Shown one piece after another: positions 8,363-18,774 of a stretch of DNA of 64,000 nt (positions are counted from its first letter, which is position 1; each line of letters begins with the position of its first letter). Both the position numbers and the translations under genes were made by a program. Source of the DNA: Bacteroides propionicigenes (GTDB lineage Bacteria; Bacteroidota; Bacteroidia; Bacteroidales; Bacteroidaceae). Below the pieces are notes generated by a model. It was not told the origin of the DNA. It ran no database searches and saw only the letters and a list, made by a program, of their open reading frames with translations. The stretch lies in NCBI RefSeq assembly GCF_018390535.1, contig NZ_JAHBBW010000001.1, positions 372,001-436,000 of the forward strand, read 5' to 3'.

Positions 8363-11194
8363 TCAGAATGCAGCTTTGAAACCGGCGTAAAAATTACGAC
8401 ACTGCGGAAAGCCTGTACTCAACTCCATATGCTTACGTTCTTTTGAAATTGTAAGCAAGCTGTTACCACCACAATATACACTTAAGCCACGAACGAATGA
8501 TCCCTTGAAGGTATTCTTCGGGAAATCATAGGTCAACTGCACTTGATTCAAATTGAAGTAATTACGTTTATACATCCAGAAAGTGGAGGTCTGATAATTG
8601 TTTGCACCATTAGTTGTCGTCAGACGCGGATAAGTAGCTGTTTCCTTTGTATCTTCTGTCCAACGTCCCCACACTACTTCTGAAAACTTACTTGTACCAC
8701 GATTCCAATAATAAGAGCTTGTTTTGAAATCGATAGCCCCAGTTTGTCCCGATCCCATAGCAAAAAGTGAGAAATTTTTATACTTTACTGTGAGATTCAA
8801 CCCAAAAGAGAAAGGAGGAGCCGACCAACCATTCTTTCCTAATTCTACTTGGTCCTTACTATCAATTACCTTGTCACCATTAATATCTTTATATTTCAAA
8901 TCACCTGGCTTCACTGTACCAAAAGTCTGACGAGCATGCTCATCAATTTCAGTCTGATTCTGGAAAAAACCTTCACACACATAGCCATAAGAAACATCTA
9001 ATGACCGACCTTGGCGTCTTTGATAATCCTCATTGTACATTTCGTCACGCACCAAAGCTTCAGAATTAAAGATCATACCACTGAAACCAAGTGTTACGTC
9101 AAAATCACCAATTTTTTTATTAGCTGTCAGTGAAAAATCAAAACCGCTACGTCTATCCTCATTGTAATTAATCCAAGGTAAGAAAGTATTATTTTCATTT
9201 ATATGAAAATAAGAAGGATAAATTGTAGAAGAGCCTTGAGTAAGAAGTCCCTTTGTATTCTGTCTAAAATAATTAGCATTCAACCGAATTAAACGTTTGA
9301 ACAGCGTTGCATCAATACCAGCACGAAATTCCTGACGGGTAACAAAGCTTAAATCATAATTGTCACCACGCTTAGAAGTCGGCGTCCAGCCACCTGCTGT
9401 TCCATCATGCCATTGAACCCAGTGCCCATCTGTTTTAGAGAAATACCCTTTATACATATAATAGTTTTCAATATCGAGATCTTGGTGCAAGTTTGCATAA
9501 GAAGCCGTCAACTTCAAATCATCCACCCAGGAAACATTCTCTTTAAAGAAATCTTCCCTACTAATTCTCCAACCCAAAGTTACTGATGGCGAGAAAGCAT
9601 TACGATTGCCTTCAGGCAACTTAGCAGAATGCACAACAGCACCGCTAAAATCAGCATAATATTTATGATTATAATTATATGCAGCACGTAAACCCAAGTT
9701 TACATTACTTGTACGATGATAGTCACTACTTTCATGATTTTCATCTGCAGTACTCTGCATTTGATACCCCCATCCTAAAAGAGTGGCTGTAACATTATGG
9801 CGTTTAGCAAAAGTTCGATTATAATCGAATTGTGCACTAAACATCATAGTTTGATCGTACATAGACTTACCTACGTATTCATTAGCATCCTTTTTGTCAT
9901 TATTATGCTTTTGCAAAGCAATAATCATATCCTGACCATTTACATTAGCCCATGTAGGCTCATAAACAGCATAAGTCTCATTAAAAGCTTCCGAATAATA
10001 AGAAGTATAGTCCACACTGTATGCCGTTTTAAAAGACAAACCTTTGAGAACGGAACTTAAATCAGCAGTCAAACTAACATCAAACATAAACATACGAGCT
10101 TTCTCTTTAACATAACCGGCTGCCAGTAAATCGGCAAACGGATTAGTTAAATCAGTCGATGTACCACCTAATAAATAGTTACCTCCAATTAAATGATTAC
10201 TATTCGTAATATATTCTTGAATTGAAGAAGAATTAGGATCCATCATACTAATAGGTAATAATGGAGCAAACCAATTAGGACGCAAGGTTGATGCCGCCCC
10301 CCAAAAATCACCACGACCATCATATTGATTAGTATAAATAACGGCTGCATTGGTTGTAGCTTTTAACCATGAAGTAAGTTTCATATCTACATTACCACGT
10401 ACATTGAAGCTCATATCATAGTTGTTCTTTGCTTCACCCCATTTCAACAAATCATTATTATAGTTCATCCCAAAGTTCAGGTAATAGTGAGTACGTTCAT
10501 TACCTCCGGAAACCTCACCGGTAACATCAGCATTGTAGTACACTTTTTTCAAATACTCAGAACTATAAAAATCAATATTAGGATAGCGATAAGGATTTGT
10601 TCCCATAGCTGTATGATAAATAGTAGACGCATCATAACGCTCAGCCAATCCATCATTACGACAGGCCTCATTATAGAGAGTCATATAACAATCTGCATCC
10701 AAATATTTCGGATAAGATTTCGGTACATTAACACCAGCATTAGCTCTCACATTTATACTCATCGGTTCATTCTTACCACGCTTAGTAGTAATAAGTATAA
10801 CCCCCTTAGCTGCGCGACTACCATAGAGTACAACAGCCGCCGCATCTTTCAGTACCGAAACACTTTCTACTTCAGAAGCACGTACATTACTCGCACTACG
10901 AGGTACACCATCTACTAGAACTAAAGCTCCTTGTCCCCAGATATTACCGGTATATCCACCGACCAAACTTTCTAGCCCCACCAAACTATTGGAACTATTT
11001 ACTTTTTTCATCAATTCAGATGTGCTAACTGTAGATATGGCATTCGTTACATCTTCCTGCGCAATCGTACCGAAAGCTACATTTACCAAGCTGTCCTGAT
11101 TCGCTTGTGCTTGTAGCCTCATCGTATTAAACAGCGACATGGCAAGCATTGTACAGCCAATATATAGATACTTTCTTTTCATTTTTAACGTCAT
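8363..11194 (-). CDS. SusC/RagA TonB-linked transporter without the N-terminal carboxypeptidase-like domain (XusC-like)
   Basis: 943 residues. The signal peptide ends near LQAQA, and the protein goes almost straight into the plug domain (GALVLVDGVPR, VESVSVLKDAAAVVLYGSRAAKGVILITTKRG). The CarboxypepD_reg domain and VVVVGYG segment of the first SusC are absent, about 100 residues shorter. The barrel ends with the expected aromatic C-terminus (FKAAF). The first ATG is 11194, but MKRKYLY at 11182 is an equally good start. It pairs with the susD 20 bp downstream for outer-membrane oligosaccharide import. Confidence 0.93.
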   Translation of the reverse strand: MTLKMKRKYLYIGCTMLAMSLFNTMRLQAQANQDSLVNVAFGTIAQEDVTNAISTVSTSELMKKVNSSNSLVGLESLVGGYTGNIWGQGALVLVDGVPRSASNVRASEVESVSVLKDAAAVVLYGSRAAKGVILITTKRGKNEPMSINVRANAGVNVPKSYPKYLDADCYMTLYNEACRNDGLAERYDASTIYHTAMGTNPYRYPNIDFYSSEYLKKVYYNADVTGEVSGGNERTHYYLNFGMNYNNDLLKWGEAKNNYDMSFNVRGNVDMKLTSWLKATTNAAVIYTNQYDGRGDFWGAASTLRPNWFAPLLPISMMDPNSSSIQEYITNSNHLIGGNYLLGGTSTDLTNPFADLLAAGYVKEKARMFMFDVSLTADLSSVLKGLSFKTAYSVDYTSYYSEAFNETYAVYEPTWANVNGQDMIIALQKHNNDKKDANEYVGKSMYDQTMMFSAQFDYNRTFAKRHNVTATLLGWGYQMQSTADENHESSDYHRTSNVNLGLRAAYNYNHKYYADFSGAVVHSAKLPEGNRNAFSPSVTLGWRISREDFFKENVSWVDDLKLTASYANLHQDLDIENYYMYKGYFSKTDGHWVQWHDGTAGGWTPTSKRGDNYDLSFVTRQEFRAGIDATLFKRLIRLNANYFRQNTKGLLTQGSSTIYPSYFHINENNTFLPWINYNEDRRSGFDFSLTANKKIGDFDVTLGFSGMIFNSEALVRDEMYNEDYQRRQGRSLDVSYGYVCEGFFQNQTEIDEHARQTFGTVKPGDLKYKDINGDKVIDSKDQVELGKNGWSAPPFSFGLNLTVKYKNFSLFAMGSGQTGAIDFKTSSYYWNRGTSKFSEVVWGRWTEDTKETATYPRLTTTNGANNYQTSTFWMYKRNYFNLNQVQLTYDFPKNTFKGSFVRGLSVYCGGNSLLTISKERKHMELSTGFPQCRNFYAGFKAAF

Positions 11195-11211
11195 TATTAG
11201 TTAATAAGTAA

Positions 11212-13089
11212 TTACCAACCAGGATTCTGGTAGAATCCTTCATAAATGTTCACATCTTTTCGTGGAAGCGGATACCAATAGTGTCTGTCAGTATATTGAC
11301 GTTCGAACAAAACAACCTCACGCAAGTTTTTTACAGGATTTTCTTCCGGAGCATCATAATTATAGTTATTGGGATCGGCACGGTCAAACTCTATTTTTGT
11401 CTTAAGTGTATACGGACTTTGGGTCAGTAACATCCAGCGACGAAGATCCATAAAACGGAAACCTTCAAATGCCAATTCTACTGCACGCTCACGACGAACC
11501 TCACCCAAAAAGTCAATTGTGTTATTCAAAAACTTATTTAGTACAGAAGCTACGCCCGCGCGCTGACGTACTTTATTTATTGCTTCTACCGCTGTCAATG
11601 AGTAAGTAACAGCCTTGCTTTGAGGGGTACCATAACCTACCGCTGTGGCTTCTGCATACATCAAATAAACATCAGCTAAACGCATTAAATTAAGTATCAT
11701 TATATTATTTTCCTTATAGCCATCTATTGTATTCATCAATTGCGGGCAGAGTTTACTATTCATATAGCCTGTAAAGCATCCCTTATTAGGGTTCACTTCT
11801 TCACTTTCGCGACCACCAGTGAAAAGCTCTACAGACCCACCTGCACCACCAGTACTCTTAAATTTCACACCATCAAACATGATGACTTTGTAAAAACGCG
11901 GATCACGGTCTTTCCAAGGATAAGTGGGATCATAACCTGATTCCGCATCTGCCTGTGTCATGTTCTTAATGGGATAGCCATTCTTCATGCCAAAATAATT
12001 TACATAGTTAGCTGTAGGAAAGTTTTTGATACCAGAAGACTCAATAGACTGAGGGCGGAAATCATTTATCATATTCCACCTCCACCGGCTATCATAATTA
12101 AGCAGATTTTCCATGAATATGCTTTCTTTTACACCATTCAATTTTCCATTAGAATTATGTAGTAAAAAGATATCGTTATATTCTGAGAAATCCGCTAATT
12201 CATAGCGTTTGGTCTTCTCTGTCAACTGAAGTGCTTCACCTAATGCATCTGCTCCTCGTTTACATAACTCTGCATTATACTCTCTTGATCCTCCTGAAGC
12301 CCAATTCATCAACGGACTACCAGCCCAAAGAAGAGTCTTTCCTTTATAAGCCAATGCCATAATTTTATTAATGCGCATATTATTCTTTCCAAGAGTAACT
12401 TTACCAGCTGTTGTTTCATCCCAATCAACTGGCAATAAAGTTGCTGCATGTTCAAAATCGGATACACACTTTTCTGCACATTCCTGCCAAGAAAGACGAG
12501 GAAGCGTTGGATTAACATCCGGAGAAAGCACCTCATCAATATAAGGAATTCCACCCCACCATTCCATCAGCATAAAATGGAACCAAGCACGGAAGAAATA
12601 GAGTTGTCCCTCAATAAGATTACGTTCTTCTTCAGTAGCACTAACCAAATTCTCTAAATTAGCAATACCAAGATTAGCCTTACGGATGGCATACCAACCA
12701 TTAGTCCATAAGTCTCCCTTATCTCTACGGTTTGAGGTACCTGCCGAGCCCCCACTTCTAGGATAGCCATAATAAGCTGTAGTCCATCCCCAAAAGTCAC
12801 CATTATCTACATTACGAGTTTGTAAACGAACCTCTTGAGGTTCCCAATACACATCTTCACCATAATTAAAACAAGTATGATATTCGCTGTTTGAAACAAC
12901 AGGTATACAATTATAAAGTTCCTCGGTAAATCCCTGAAAGTTCATAAAATTTTTATAGGGATCGTTTGCCTGATAATCACTTTCGGGCGACTTGTCCAAA
13001 TAATCGGTACACGAAGTAGTACCCAACAAGCCTACTACAGCAAAAGCTGAAGTTACAAAGAATCTGTTGATATATTTATTCATAGTCAT
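11212..13089 (-). CDS. SusD/RagB-family glycan-binding lipoprotein (first pair, XusB-like)
   Basis: 625 residues with lipobox GTTSC and the SusD C-terminal signature (RLADVYLMYAEATAVGYG, RRERAVELAFEGFRFMDLRRW, WYPLP near the end). It follows the first susC by 5 bp and precedes the second susC by 17 bp, within one operon. MNKYINRFF at 13083 is an alternative start. It should lie on the outer face with its SusC partner and bind xylan chains. Confidence 0.93.
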   Translation of the reverse strand: MTMNKYINRFFVTSAFAVVGLLGTTSCTDYLDKSPESDYQANDPYKNFMNFQGFTEELYNCIPVVSNSEYHTCFNYGEDVYWEPQEVRLQTRNVDNGDFWGWTTAYYGYPRSGGSAGTSNRRDKGDLWTNGWYAIRKANLGIANLENLVSATEEERNLIEGQLYFFRAWFHFMLMEWWGGIPYIDEVLSPDVNPTLPRLSWQECAEKCVSDFEHAATLLPVDWDETTAGKVTLGKNNMRINKIMALAYKGKTLLWAGSPLMNWASGGSREYNAELCKRGADALGEALQLTEKTKRYELADFSEYNDIFLLHNSNGKLNGVKESIFMENLLNYDSRWRWNMINDFRPQSIESSGIKNFPTANYVNYFGMKNGYPIKNMTQADAESGYDPTYPWKDRDPRFYKVIMFDGVKFKSTGGAGGSVELFTGGRESEEVNPNKGCFTGYMNSKLCPQLMNTIDGYKENNIMILNLMRLADVYLMYAEATAVGYGTPQSKAVTYSLTAVEAINKVRQRAGVASVLNKFLNNTIDFLGEVRRERAVELAFEGFRFMDLRRWMLLTQSPYTLKTKIEFDRADPNNYNYDAPEENPVKNLREVVLFERQYTDRHYWYPLPRKDVNIYEGFYQNPGW

Positions 13090-13094
13090 TACAC

Positions 13095-16000
13095 TTATAA
13101 AGTTATGTCAATACCAATATTGAAACGACGCACAGTAGGATAAGCACCATCTGAAGAACTGAAGCCAGTATTAGACTCACGATCATCAGGCATATTGGTC
13201 CACATATAAAGATTATCACCATTCAAATACAGTCGTGCAGTGTTCACCCCTAATTTCTTTAACCAATTTCCTTTAAAAGTATAAGAAAGTTCTACGTTTT
13301 TCAAGCGAATATAAGAGCCATCATACCAATAACGTGTGCCAGAAGCGGCACCATCTACTGTTGTTCCCCAACGCGGAGTAGGTAAAGAAGCTGTACCACC
13401 AGGTGTCCAATAATCACCTTCTACGTAAGCTACATGGGCCGTACTTCGGAAAGTAGGGAAGTTTACTTCGCGTGTCACATTGTTCACACCATAAAATTGT
13501 GCAAAACAACTGAATCCTTTCCACTCAAAACCAATAGAAGCATTATATGTATTTTGCGGTGTAGTAGAATATTGATATGGCGCACTATCATCCTTATCTA
13601 CTATACCATCACCATTAAAGTCAATAATATTATAGTCACCCGGCAACTTATAATTGTTTCCTGTTGTCCAAGCTGTACTACCAATTACATCATCCCAACT
13701 AGCCAAATTTCCATGATCAATATAAGAATTTACCTGATCAATGGCATGTCCGGCTCCTTTCTGATAAGCAGGTAACAAAGGAGCGTCATCTCTGAATTTA
13801 ACTTCATTGACTGCATGGGTCATACTAGTATTCAGCCAAGTACGTAATCCATTATTAAAGACATAGTTCAAACGAAGTTCTAACTCATAACCATGACTAT
13901 TTACCTTACCTAAATTAGCACGCGGAGGAGTAGTACCAAAATATGATGGAATAGCACGACTACCACCAGCCACTAAAATATCAGAACGAGTATCATTAAA
14001 TATATCCACAGAACCAGCAATCAAACCATCTAAAAAAGCATAGTCCAAACCTATATTACGTTTTTCTACTGTTTCCCATGAAATATTAGGATTGCCTAAC
14101 ATTGAAGTATACCAGAAAGAATAAGGTGAATTATCTGGACTTACACTACCCATTACAGCATTACCGTTATTCTTCCATTGATCTTTGTATAAGAAACGAC
14201 CAGAGGTAAATCTCTGCCAAGGTTGAACCACAGCATCATCACCCACTCTTCCCCAAGAAGCACGCAATTTCAACATATCAAGAAATTTCAATTTCTTCAT
14301 AAATTTCTCTTCACTAATCATCCAACCTAAGGACAAGGAAGGGAAAAATGCAAAACGATAATCAGGACCAAACTTTTCAGAACCATTATAAGCGCCATTA
14401 GCTTCAAAGAAATAGCGCATAGCATAGTTATAAGTCACACGAAAAACCCAGTCTTCCCGATAAATAGGGAAGACACTTCCTTGTGCCTCTTTCAAACGAC
14501 TAAAAAGGCCAAGTGCAGTCACTTCATGGTTTCCAAACTGACGAGCATAATCCAACTGAAATGAATAATAAAGTTTACGATAAGTACTACCAATATCAGC
14601 ACTACCTGCTTGAGTAGACCAATAAATAGGATTCTCAACTTTATCAATACCAGTACCAGAATCAGGGTCAAACTTATAAGAGATTTCTCCTGTACTAGGA
14701 TCTACCCACATACGCTGTGAGTCATTATATTGATCATTGATGCCACGGCTTTTTTCTACAAAATGGTAATCCATGGAGAAATTAGCCTTAAACTTCAGTC
14801 CCTTAGTCAGCATTGCCAAATCCTGTTCAAGAATAAAGTCTGTCGTTACTTTAGTAGTTGTGCGCTTTTCAGTACCTCCTGTCGCTAAAAAATAAGCAGA
14901 GTTTGGTACATCGGCATCACGAGGGGCATACCATCCCCACATTCCATTAGAATAAATTGGATGCATAGCATCAGGAGCTGATTTATAAGCTGCACTCCAA
15001 TAAGTAGCATCATTGTCTGCCATGGCCCATGGTAAGGTACGCTGTGCATTCGATCCAAAAAGGTTAGTAGAAAATTTCGTAGTCTTAGTTAAACTGAAAT
15101 CCAAGTTACTACGAACATTAATACGATTATAACCAAATCCTGAATTGTAGCCACGATTATTATCAAAAGTCTTAAACAAGTCACCTTCGCTCACAAAATC
15201 GGCAGCTGCAAAATACTTAACACTCTTTGTACCACCAGACACATTAACACTAGTATTATAAGACATGGCACTCTTCTTAAAAAGGAAATCTTCCCAATCT
15301 ACATTAGGATAGCGATCCCATTCTTCTGCATTAGCTGGATTACGATACTTATCGATAATAGCTGCCGGCGTATAATTAGACCAACCAGCCGGATTGATAC
15401 AAGCCTCACGTTCAATAGCGCGATTCATCAAATAGAAAGTATCATAAGCATCATACTTTTTAGGAAGTTTTGACACTACCTTTGCTGTCACATTAGCTTT
15501 AATCTGAACATTAGCTTTTCCTTCTTTACCACGTTTTGTAGTAATAAGAATAACTCCATTAGCTCCTTTCACACCATAAACAGCTGTTGCAGAAGCATCT
15601 TTCAATACAGAAATATTTTCTACAGAAGAAATATCTACAGAACTCATTTCACGTTCAACACCATCTACCAACACCAGTGGCTCACTATTATTCCAAGAAC
15701 TTTTAGTACGGATAATAATTTGAGGGTCCTCCTCACCTGGCATTCCCGTAGAAGAAGAAGTAATGACACCCGGTAAATTGCCAGTCAACGCAGCACCAAG
15801 ACTAGACACACCTCCGGCGCGTTCCAAGGTTTTTCCGCTCGTTTGTGTAATAGAACCCACAACCGATGCTTTTTTCTGCTGACCATAACCTACTACCACA
15901 ACTTCTTCCAACTGCTGAGAATCGTCTTCCAAGGTCACTTTAACCAAGCCTTTAGAAGTCGCTTTCACTTCTTTAGATTTCATTCCCACAAACGACACAA

Positions 16001-16244
16001 CAAGAGTAGAATTATCATTGGGCACAGTCAACATAAAATTACCATCTATATCTGAAATTGTACCTATTGAATTATTACCTTTTAATACCACTGAGGCACC
16101 AATGATTGTCTCTCCATTACTGTCAAAGACAGTTCCCCTTACCGTTATTCCTCTTTGCGCTGACACCGTCAAACAACTGAACAGCATAAGCAAAAACAGG
16201 TAAGGAATCTTTTGATTTTCTTTTTTTACATTTTTCATTACCAT
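13095..16244 (-). CDS. SusC/RagA TonB-linked outer-membrane transporter (XusA-like)
   Basis: 1049 residues. The signal peptide ends at TVSAQ. A CarboxypepD_reg-like domain covers about 33-115 (GTVFDSNGETIIGASVVLKG...). The EEVVVVGYGQQKK segment, plug (PLVLVDGVER, VENISVLKDASATAVYGVKGANGVILITTKRG) and a 22-stranded barrel follow. It is the first gene of the xylan operon, which runs susC-susD-susC-susD-xusE-xyn10-GH30 with gaps of 3-38 bp. Start at 16244 or two codons later at 16238. Confidence 0.95.
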   Translation of the reverse strand: MVMKNVKKENQKIPYLFLLMLFSCLTVSAQRGITVRGTVFDSNGETIIGASVVLKGNNSIGTISDIDGNFMLTVPNDNSTLVVSFVGMKSKEVKATSKGLVKVTLEDDSQQLEEVVVVGYGQQKKASVVGSITQTSGKTLERAGGVSSLGAALTGNLPGVITSSSTGMPGEEDPQIIIRTKSSWNNSEPLVLVDGVEREMSSVDISSVENISVLKDASATAVYGVKGANGVILITTKRGKEGKANVQIKANVTAKVVSKLPKKYDAYDTFYLMNRAIEREACINPAGWSNYTPAAIIDKYRNPANAEEWDRYPNVDWEDFLFKKSAMSYNTSVNVSGGTKSVKYFAAADFVSEGDLFKTFDNNRGYNSGFGYNRINVRSNLDFSLTKTTKFSTNLFGSNAQRTLPWAMADNDATYWSAAYKSAPDAMHPIYSNGMWGWYAPRDADVPNSAYFLATGGTEKRTTTKVTTDFILEQDLAMLTKGLKFKANFSMDYHFVEKSRGINDQYNDSQRMWVDPSTGEISYKFDPDSGTGIDKVENPIYWSTQAGSADIGSTYRKLYYSFQLDYARQFGNHEVTALGLFSRLKEAQGSVFPIYREDWVFRVTYNYAMRYFFEANGAYNGSEKFGPDYRFAFFPSLSLGWMISEEKFMKKLKFLDMLKLRASWGRVGDDAVVQPWQRFTSGRFLYKDQWKNNGNAVMGSVSPDNSPYSFWYTSMLGNPNISWETVEKRNIGLDYAFLDGLIAGSVDIFNDTRSDILVAGGSRAIPSYFGTTPPRANLGKVNSHGYELELRLNYVFNNGLRTWLNTSMTHAVNEVKFRDDAPLLPAYQKGAGHAIDQVNSYIDHGNLASWDDVIGSTAWTTGNNYKLPGDYNIIDFNGDGIVDKDDSAPYQYSTTPQNTYNASIGFEWKGFSCFAQFYGVNNVTREVNFPTFRSTAHVAYVEGDYWTPGGTASLPTPRWGTTVDGAASGTRYWYDGSYIRLKNVELSYTFKGNWLKKLGVNTARLYLNGDNLYMWTNMPDDRESNTGFSSSDGAYPTVRRFNIGIDITL

Positions 16245-16389
16245 TAGTTTAAGATGTTAATTAACTACATTGTTCTCTAATCATCAGTCATTTCCCAATA
16301 GCCTTAGCTATCGTCATATATACATTTCATTTTTATTAGTATAAGATTAATAAATGCTAACAGTTATATTTATTACAAACTCAGCATTA

Positions 16390-16397
16390 CAAATATA
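16390..16397 (-). promoter_or_regulatory. Possible -7 box of the susC operon
   Basis: On the minus strand this reads TATATTTG, matching TAnnTTTG, about 146 bases before the first susC start. No well-spaced TTTG is seen further upstream, as expected if an activator is needed. The 16245-16460 stretch otherwise holds only AT-rich leader. Confidence 0.3.
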
Positions 16398-16449
16398 TTT
16401 GATAATACACAAAAAATATTATAGGGATGTACCACATACCCTATATCAA

Positions 16450-16507
16450 CGTTGCATACATTTGTTTAATGTAACATAAATTATCACTTATGTTACATTA
16501 AACAAAA
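16450..16507. promoter_or_regulatory. Putative operator: 21-bp-spaced TGTWACAT repeats and 19-bp dyad (susC promoter)
   Basis: TGTAACAT starts at 16470 and TGTTACAT at 16491, exactly 21 bp apart; a related CGTTGCAT lies at 16450. The two octamers sit inside a perfect inverted repeat with arms 16461-16479 and 16489-16507. It lies just past the GH43 stop and about 220-295 bp upstream of the first susC start. It may therefore work both as a GH43 terminator stem and as the susC operator. Sharing the repeat with the CE1 and GH43 promoters favours the operator role. Confidence 0.55.
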
Positions 16508-16511
16508 ATTA

Positions 16512-18245
16512 TCATTTACAAGTAGCATACATCCCTATCATACTACCTGTAAAGCCACCTGCCGTAGCCGTAGACAAATAGTTTGCATCAACATCCTTGC
16601 ATAGCAATATCCACTCTTCTTCCCCTTTTAAAGAATAATAAAAATCATAATTAGTACCTTTGGATACCACTTTCAAATAAATATCCTTTATGTTTTCAGG
16701 AATAACATCACTGGCTAAAACCCGTTCGGATTCACCTATTTGTTCCAAGAACACAGATTTCGTCTCCCCTTGTCTATTCACAGCAAGAAAATATTGATGC
16801 TTTTCATCTTTAAATAGCAACAGACCAGCTTTTTCTTTTTCATTAGAAGGATTAAACAACATACGAGTAGTTGCCTCAAATTTATGATGTTGCATACGTC
16901 GACAAACTAAAGCCGGAGTATCTTTTTCCACAGCACTGACATCTGCACACTTTAAGGTTAAAAAGCCCGGAGCACCAGATAAAGAATACAATTCGGTAGC
17001 AGGAGCACGTAATGTCATCCACTGCATTCCTAAAGAAGTACTATCAAAATCTTCAGTCTCCTCAAAATTACCAAAAGTAACATTGGCATCACGTTTTACA
17101 CCTGCCCGTTTCAGAATCATAGGAACCGTTTCATCTCCTTGCGTTATATAAGGGAAGCCATCCTCACTCCATCTTACAGGCATCAAAAACGTCTCACGTC
17201 CCAAATTCTCAAACTTATTATTTATAGGACGACACGCTAAAAATACAGCCCACCAGTCCCCCTCTTTCGTTTGTACTAAGTCTGCATGACCGGCACAAGT
17301 AATCGGATTAGGACGCCCGGCATTAAGATGGCGTTGTGTCAATATGGGATTCTTGTCCCAAGGAACGAAAGTTCCCATGGGAGAATCACCACGGAAAATA
17401 ACTTCAGAATGCCATGTACTCGTACCACCTTCCGCATCCATAAGGAAATACTTTCCATTAATCTTATACATATGAGGACCTTCTATCCAAATAGGTTTCT
17501 CCTCCGGATGCACACCTTTATTTACCAATATTTTACGAGGACCAATTGTTTTATCAGACTTTACGTCAAACTCTTGTATACGAATAGTACGGTGTCCGCT
17601 ATATTCAGGTTTATAATTTGGAGCATCATCATTGTTCACAATATAGGCTTTCCCGTCTTCATCAAAGAAAAAAGACGGATCTATCCCACCTACTTCAGGC
17701 AACATAATAGGATCGGACCATTCACCAAATGGGTCTTGAGTTTTCACAAAGAAATTACCTGCACCTACATTGGTGGTTACCATATAATAAGTTTTATTAT
17801 GAGGATTATACGAAATGGCCGGTGCAAAGATACCTCCACTCACGTGTTGTCCTTTCATATTAACCAGTTGTGAAGGACGACTGAGAACATACCCTACTTG
17901 CTTCCAGTTTACTAAATCTTTACTATGGAATATGGGCACACCCGGAAAATAAGTAAAAGTAGAAGTTACTAAAAAATAATCACCTTCCCCATTAGTACAT
18001 ATACTGGGGTCTGAATACCAGCCGGGTAAAATAGGATTATAAAAAGACTCATCATCAGGCAATGGATTTTCCTTATAAAAATCATCATCGCCTTTATAAG
18101 TAAAATAATCAAAAAGGGCTGTAGAATCCTTTACAACAGGTAATTTTTCATTTGCTTTAGACAAGCTGCAAGAACATAATCCCCCTAATGCGCCGGCAGA
18201 AAGCAGCAAAGCCGACAAAATTGCGAAAGAAGTTTTTTTATTCAT
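16512..18245 (-). CDS. GH43 lipoprotein, beta-xylosidase / alpha-L-arabinofuranosidase
   Basis: 577 residues from the ATG at 18245, which gives a lipoprotein signal (MNKKTSF... to GLCSC). The frame is open to 18284 but the extra residues precede the signal. The five-bladed propeller carries the GH43 triad: base Asp79 in WYSDPSI, pKa-tuning Asp189 in GGIDPSF, acid Glu255 in IEGPHMY. A C-terminal beta-sandwich (about 385-577) is the usual accessory domain of this subfamily group. It should release xylose or arabinose from xylan fragments. It has its own promoter region with four 21-bp-spaced repeats. Confidence 0.88.
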   Translation of the reverse strand: MNKKTSFAILSALLLSAGALGGLCSCSLSKANEKLPVVKDSTALFDYFTYKGDDDFYKENPLPDDESFYNPILPGWYSDPSICTNGEGDYFLVTSTFTYFPGVPIFHSKDLVNWKQVGYVLSRPSQLVNMKGQHVSGGIFAPAISYNPHNKTYYMVTTNVGAGNFFVKTQDPFGEWSDPIMLPEVGGIDPSFFFDEDGKAYIVNNDDAPNYKPEYSGHRTIRIQEFDVKSDKTIGPRKILVNKGVHPEEKPIWIEGPHMYKINGKYFLMDAEGGTSTWHSEVIFRGDSPMGTFVPWDKNPILTQRHLNAGRPNPITCAGHADLVQTKEGDWWAVFLACRPINNKFENLGRETFLMPVRWSEDGFPYITQGDETVPMILKRAGVKRDANVTFGNFEETEDFDSTSLGMQWMTLRAPATELYSLSGAPGFLTLKCADVSAVEKDTPALVCRRMQHHKFEATTRMLFNPSNEKEKAGLLLFKDEKHQYFLAVNRQGETKSVFLEQIGESERVLASDVIPENIKDIYLKVVSKGTNYDFYYSLKGEEEWILLCKDVDANYLSTATAGGFTGSMIGMYATCK

Positions 18246-18286
18246 TAAACTCGATTTTATAATTATTAAACATACTCGAGCCATAT

Positions 18287-18294
18287 CAAAGAAA
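18287..18294 (-). promoter_or_regulatory. Probable -7 box of the GH43 promoter
   Basis: On the minus strand TTTCTTTG lies about 42 bases before the GH43 start, the same octamer as upstream of the CE1 esterase. Confidence 0.4.
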
Positions 18295-18400
18295 TCTGTT
18301 CTTCATATCTGTGTATTCCATAATATGAGCAGTTCTTTATATCAAAACTGGCTTTTCCGCAACAAAATTACAAAACACACCTAAATGACATAAAAAATCA

Positions 18401-18471
18401 TATTACATGTTTCTTCGATAATATTACATTTTTTCTTTCCAATGTTACATTCTTTGTCCTATATGTAACAC
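18401..18471. promoter_or_regulatory. Putative operator array: four TRTWACAY repeats at exact 21-bp period (GH43 promoter)
   Basis: TATTACAT at 18401 and 18422, TGTTACAT at 18443 and TGTAACAC at 18464. Each starts exactly 21 bp after the last, and the first three are followed by T-rich stretches. It lies 100-180 bp upstream of the TTTCTTTG box. It is the longest of the three arrays in the locus. The 18246-18774 gap otherwise holds only this array, the GH43 leader and the miaA promoter. Confidence 0.55.
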
Positions 18472-18740
18472 ACACCTGTATAACAGTTTAAAAATCAAAC
18501 AATTAATCAAGATTAATATTTAATATCAACCAAATATCGCTATAAAGATATTAAACGGTTAAAGGAAACTGCAAAGCAAAAAAGGAGTTATGAAAAGCAT
18601 CTTGTAAAAACATCTTTTATAATAGATTTTAAGATGCTATATATCATTTTTTCCAGATATACACTTCAAATGCGTAAAAGAAGTTGCACCTTTACACAAT
18701 AAAATAAACCGCTTCTTTTTATTCTACACGCAAATTACAC

Positions 18741-18748
18741 TATCTTTG
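18741..18748 (+). promoter_or_regulatory. miaA promoter -7 box
   Basis: TATCTTTG, the Bacteroides TAnnTTTG consensus, 26 bases before the miaA ATG. The -33 region is T-rich (around 18712-18720) without a clear TTTG. Confidence 0.55.
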
Positions 18749-18774
18749 TGTTCTAATTAACAAATACCCATCAT

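Noticed and set aside
16461..16507. Dyad considered only as the GH43 terminator
   Set aside because: No GC-rich stem or T-run, and its arms contain the 21-bp-spaced octamers shared with other promoters; operator preferred, terminator not excluded.
17286..17873. 195-residue open frame opposite GH43
   Set aside because: Antisense shadow of a well-supported GH43 gene.
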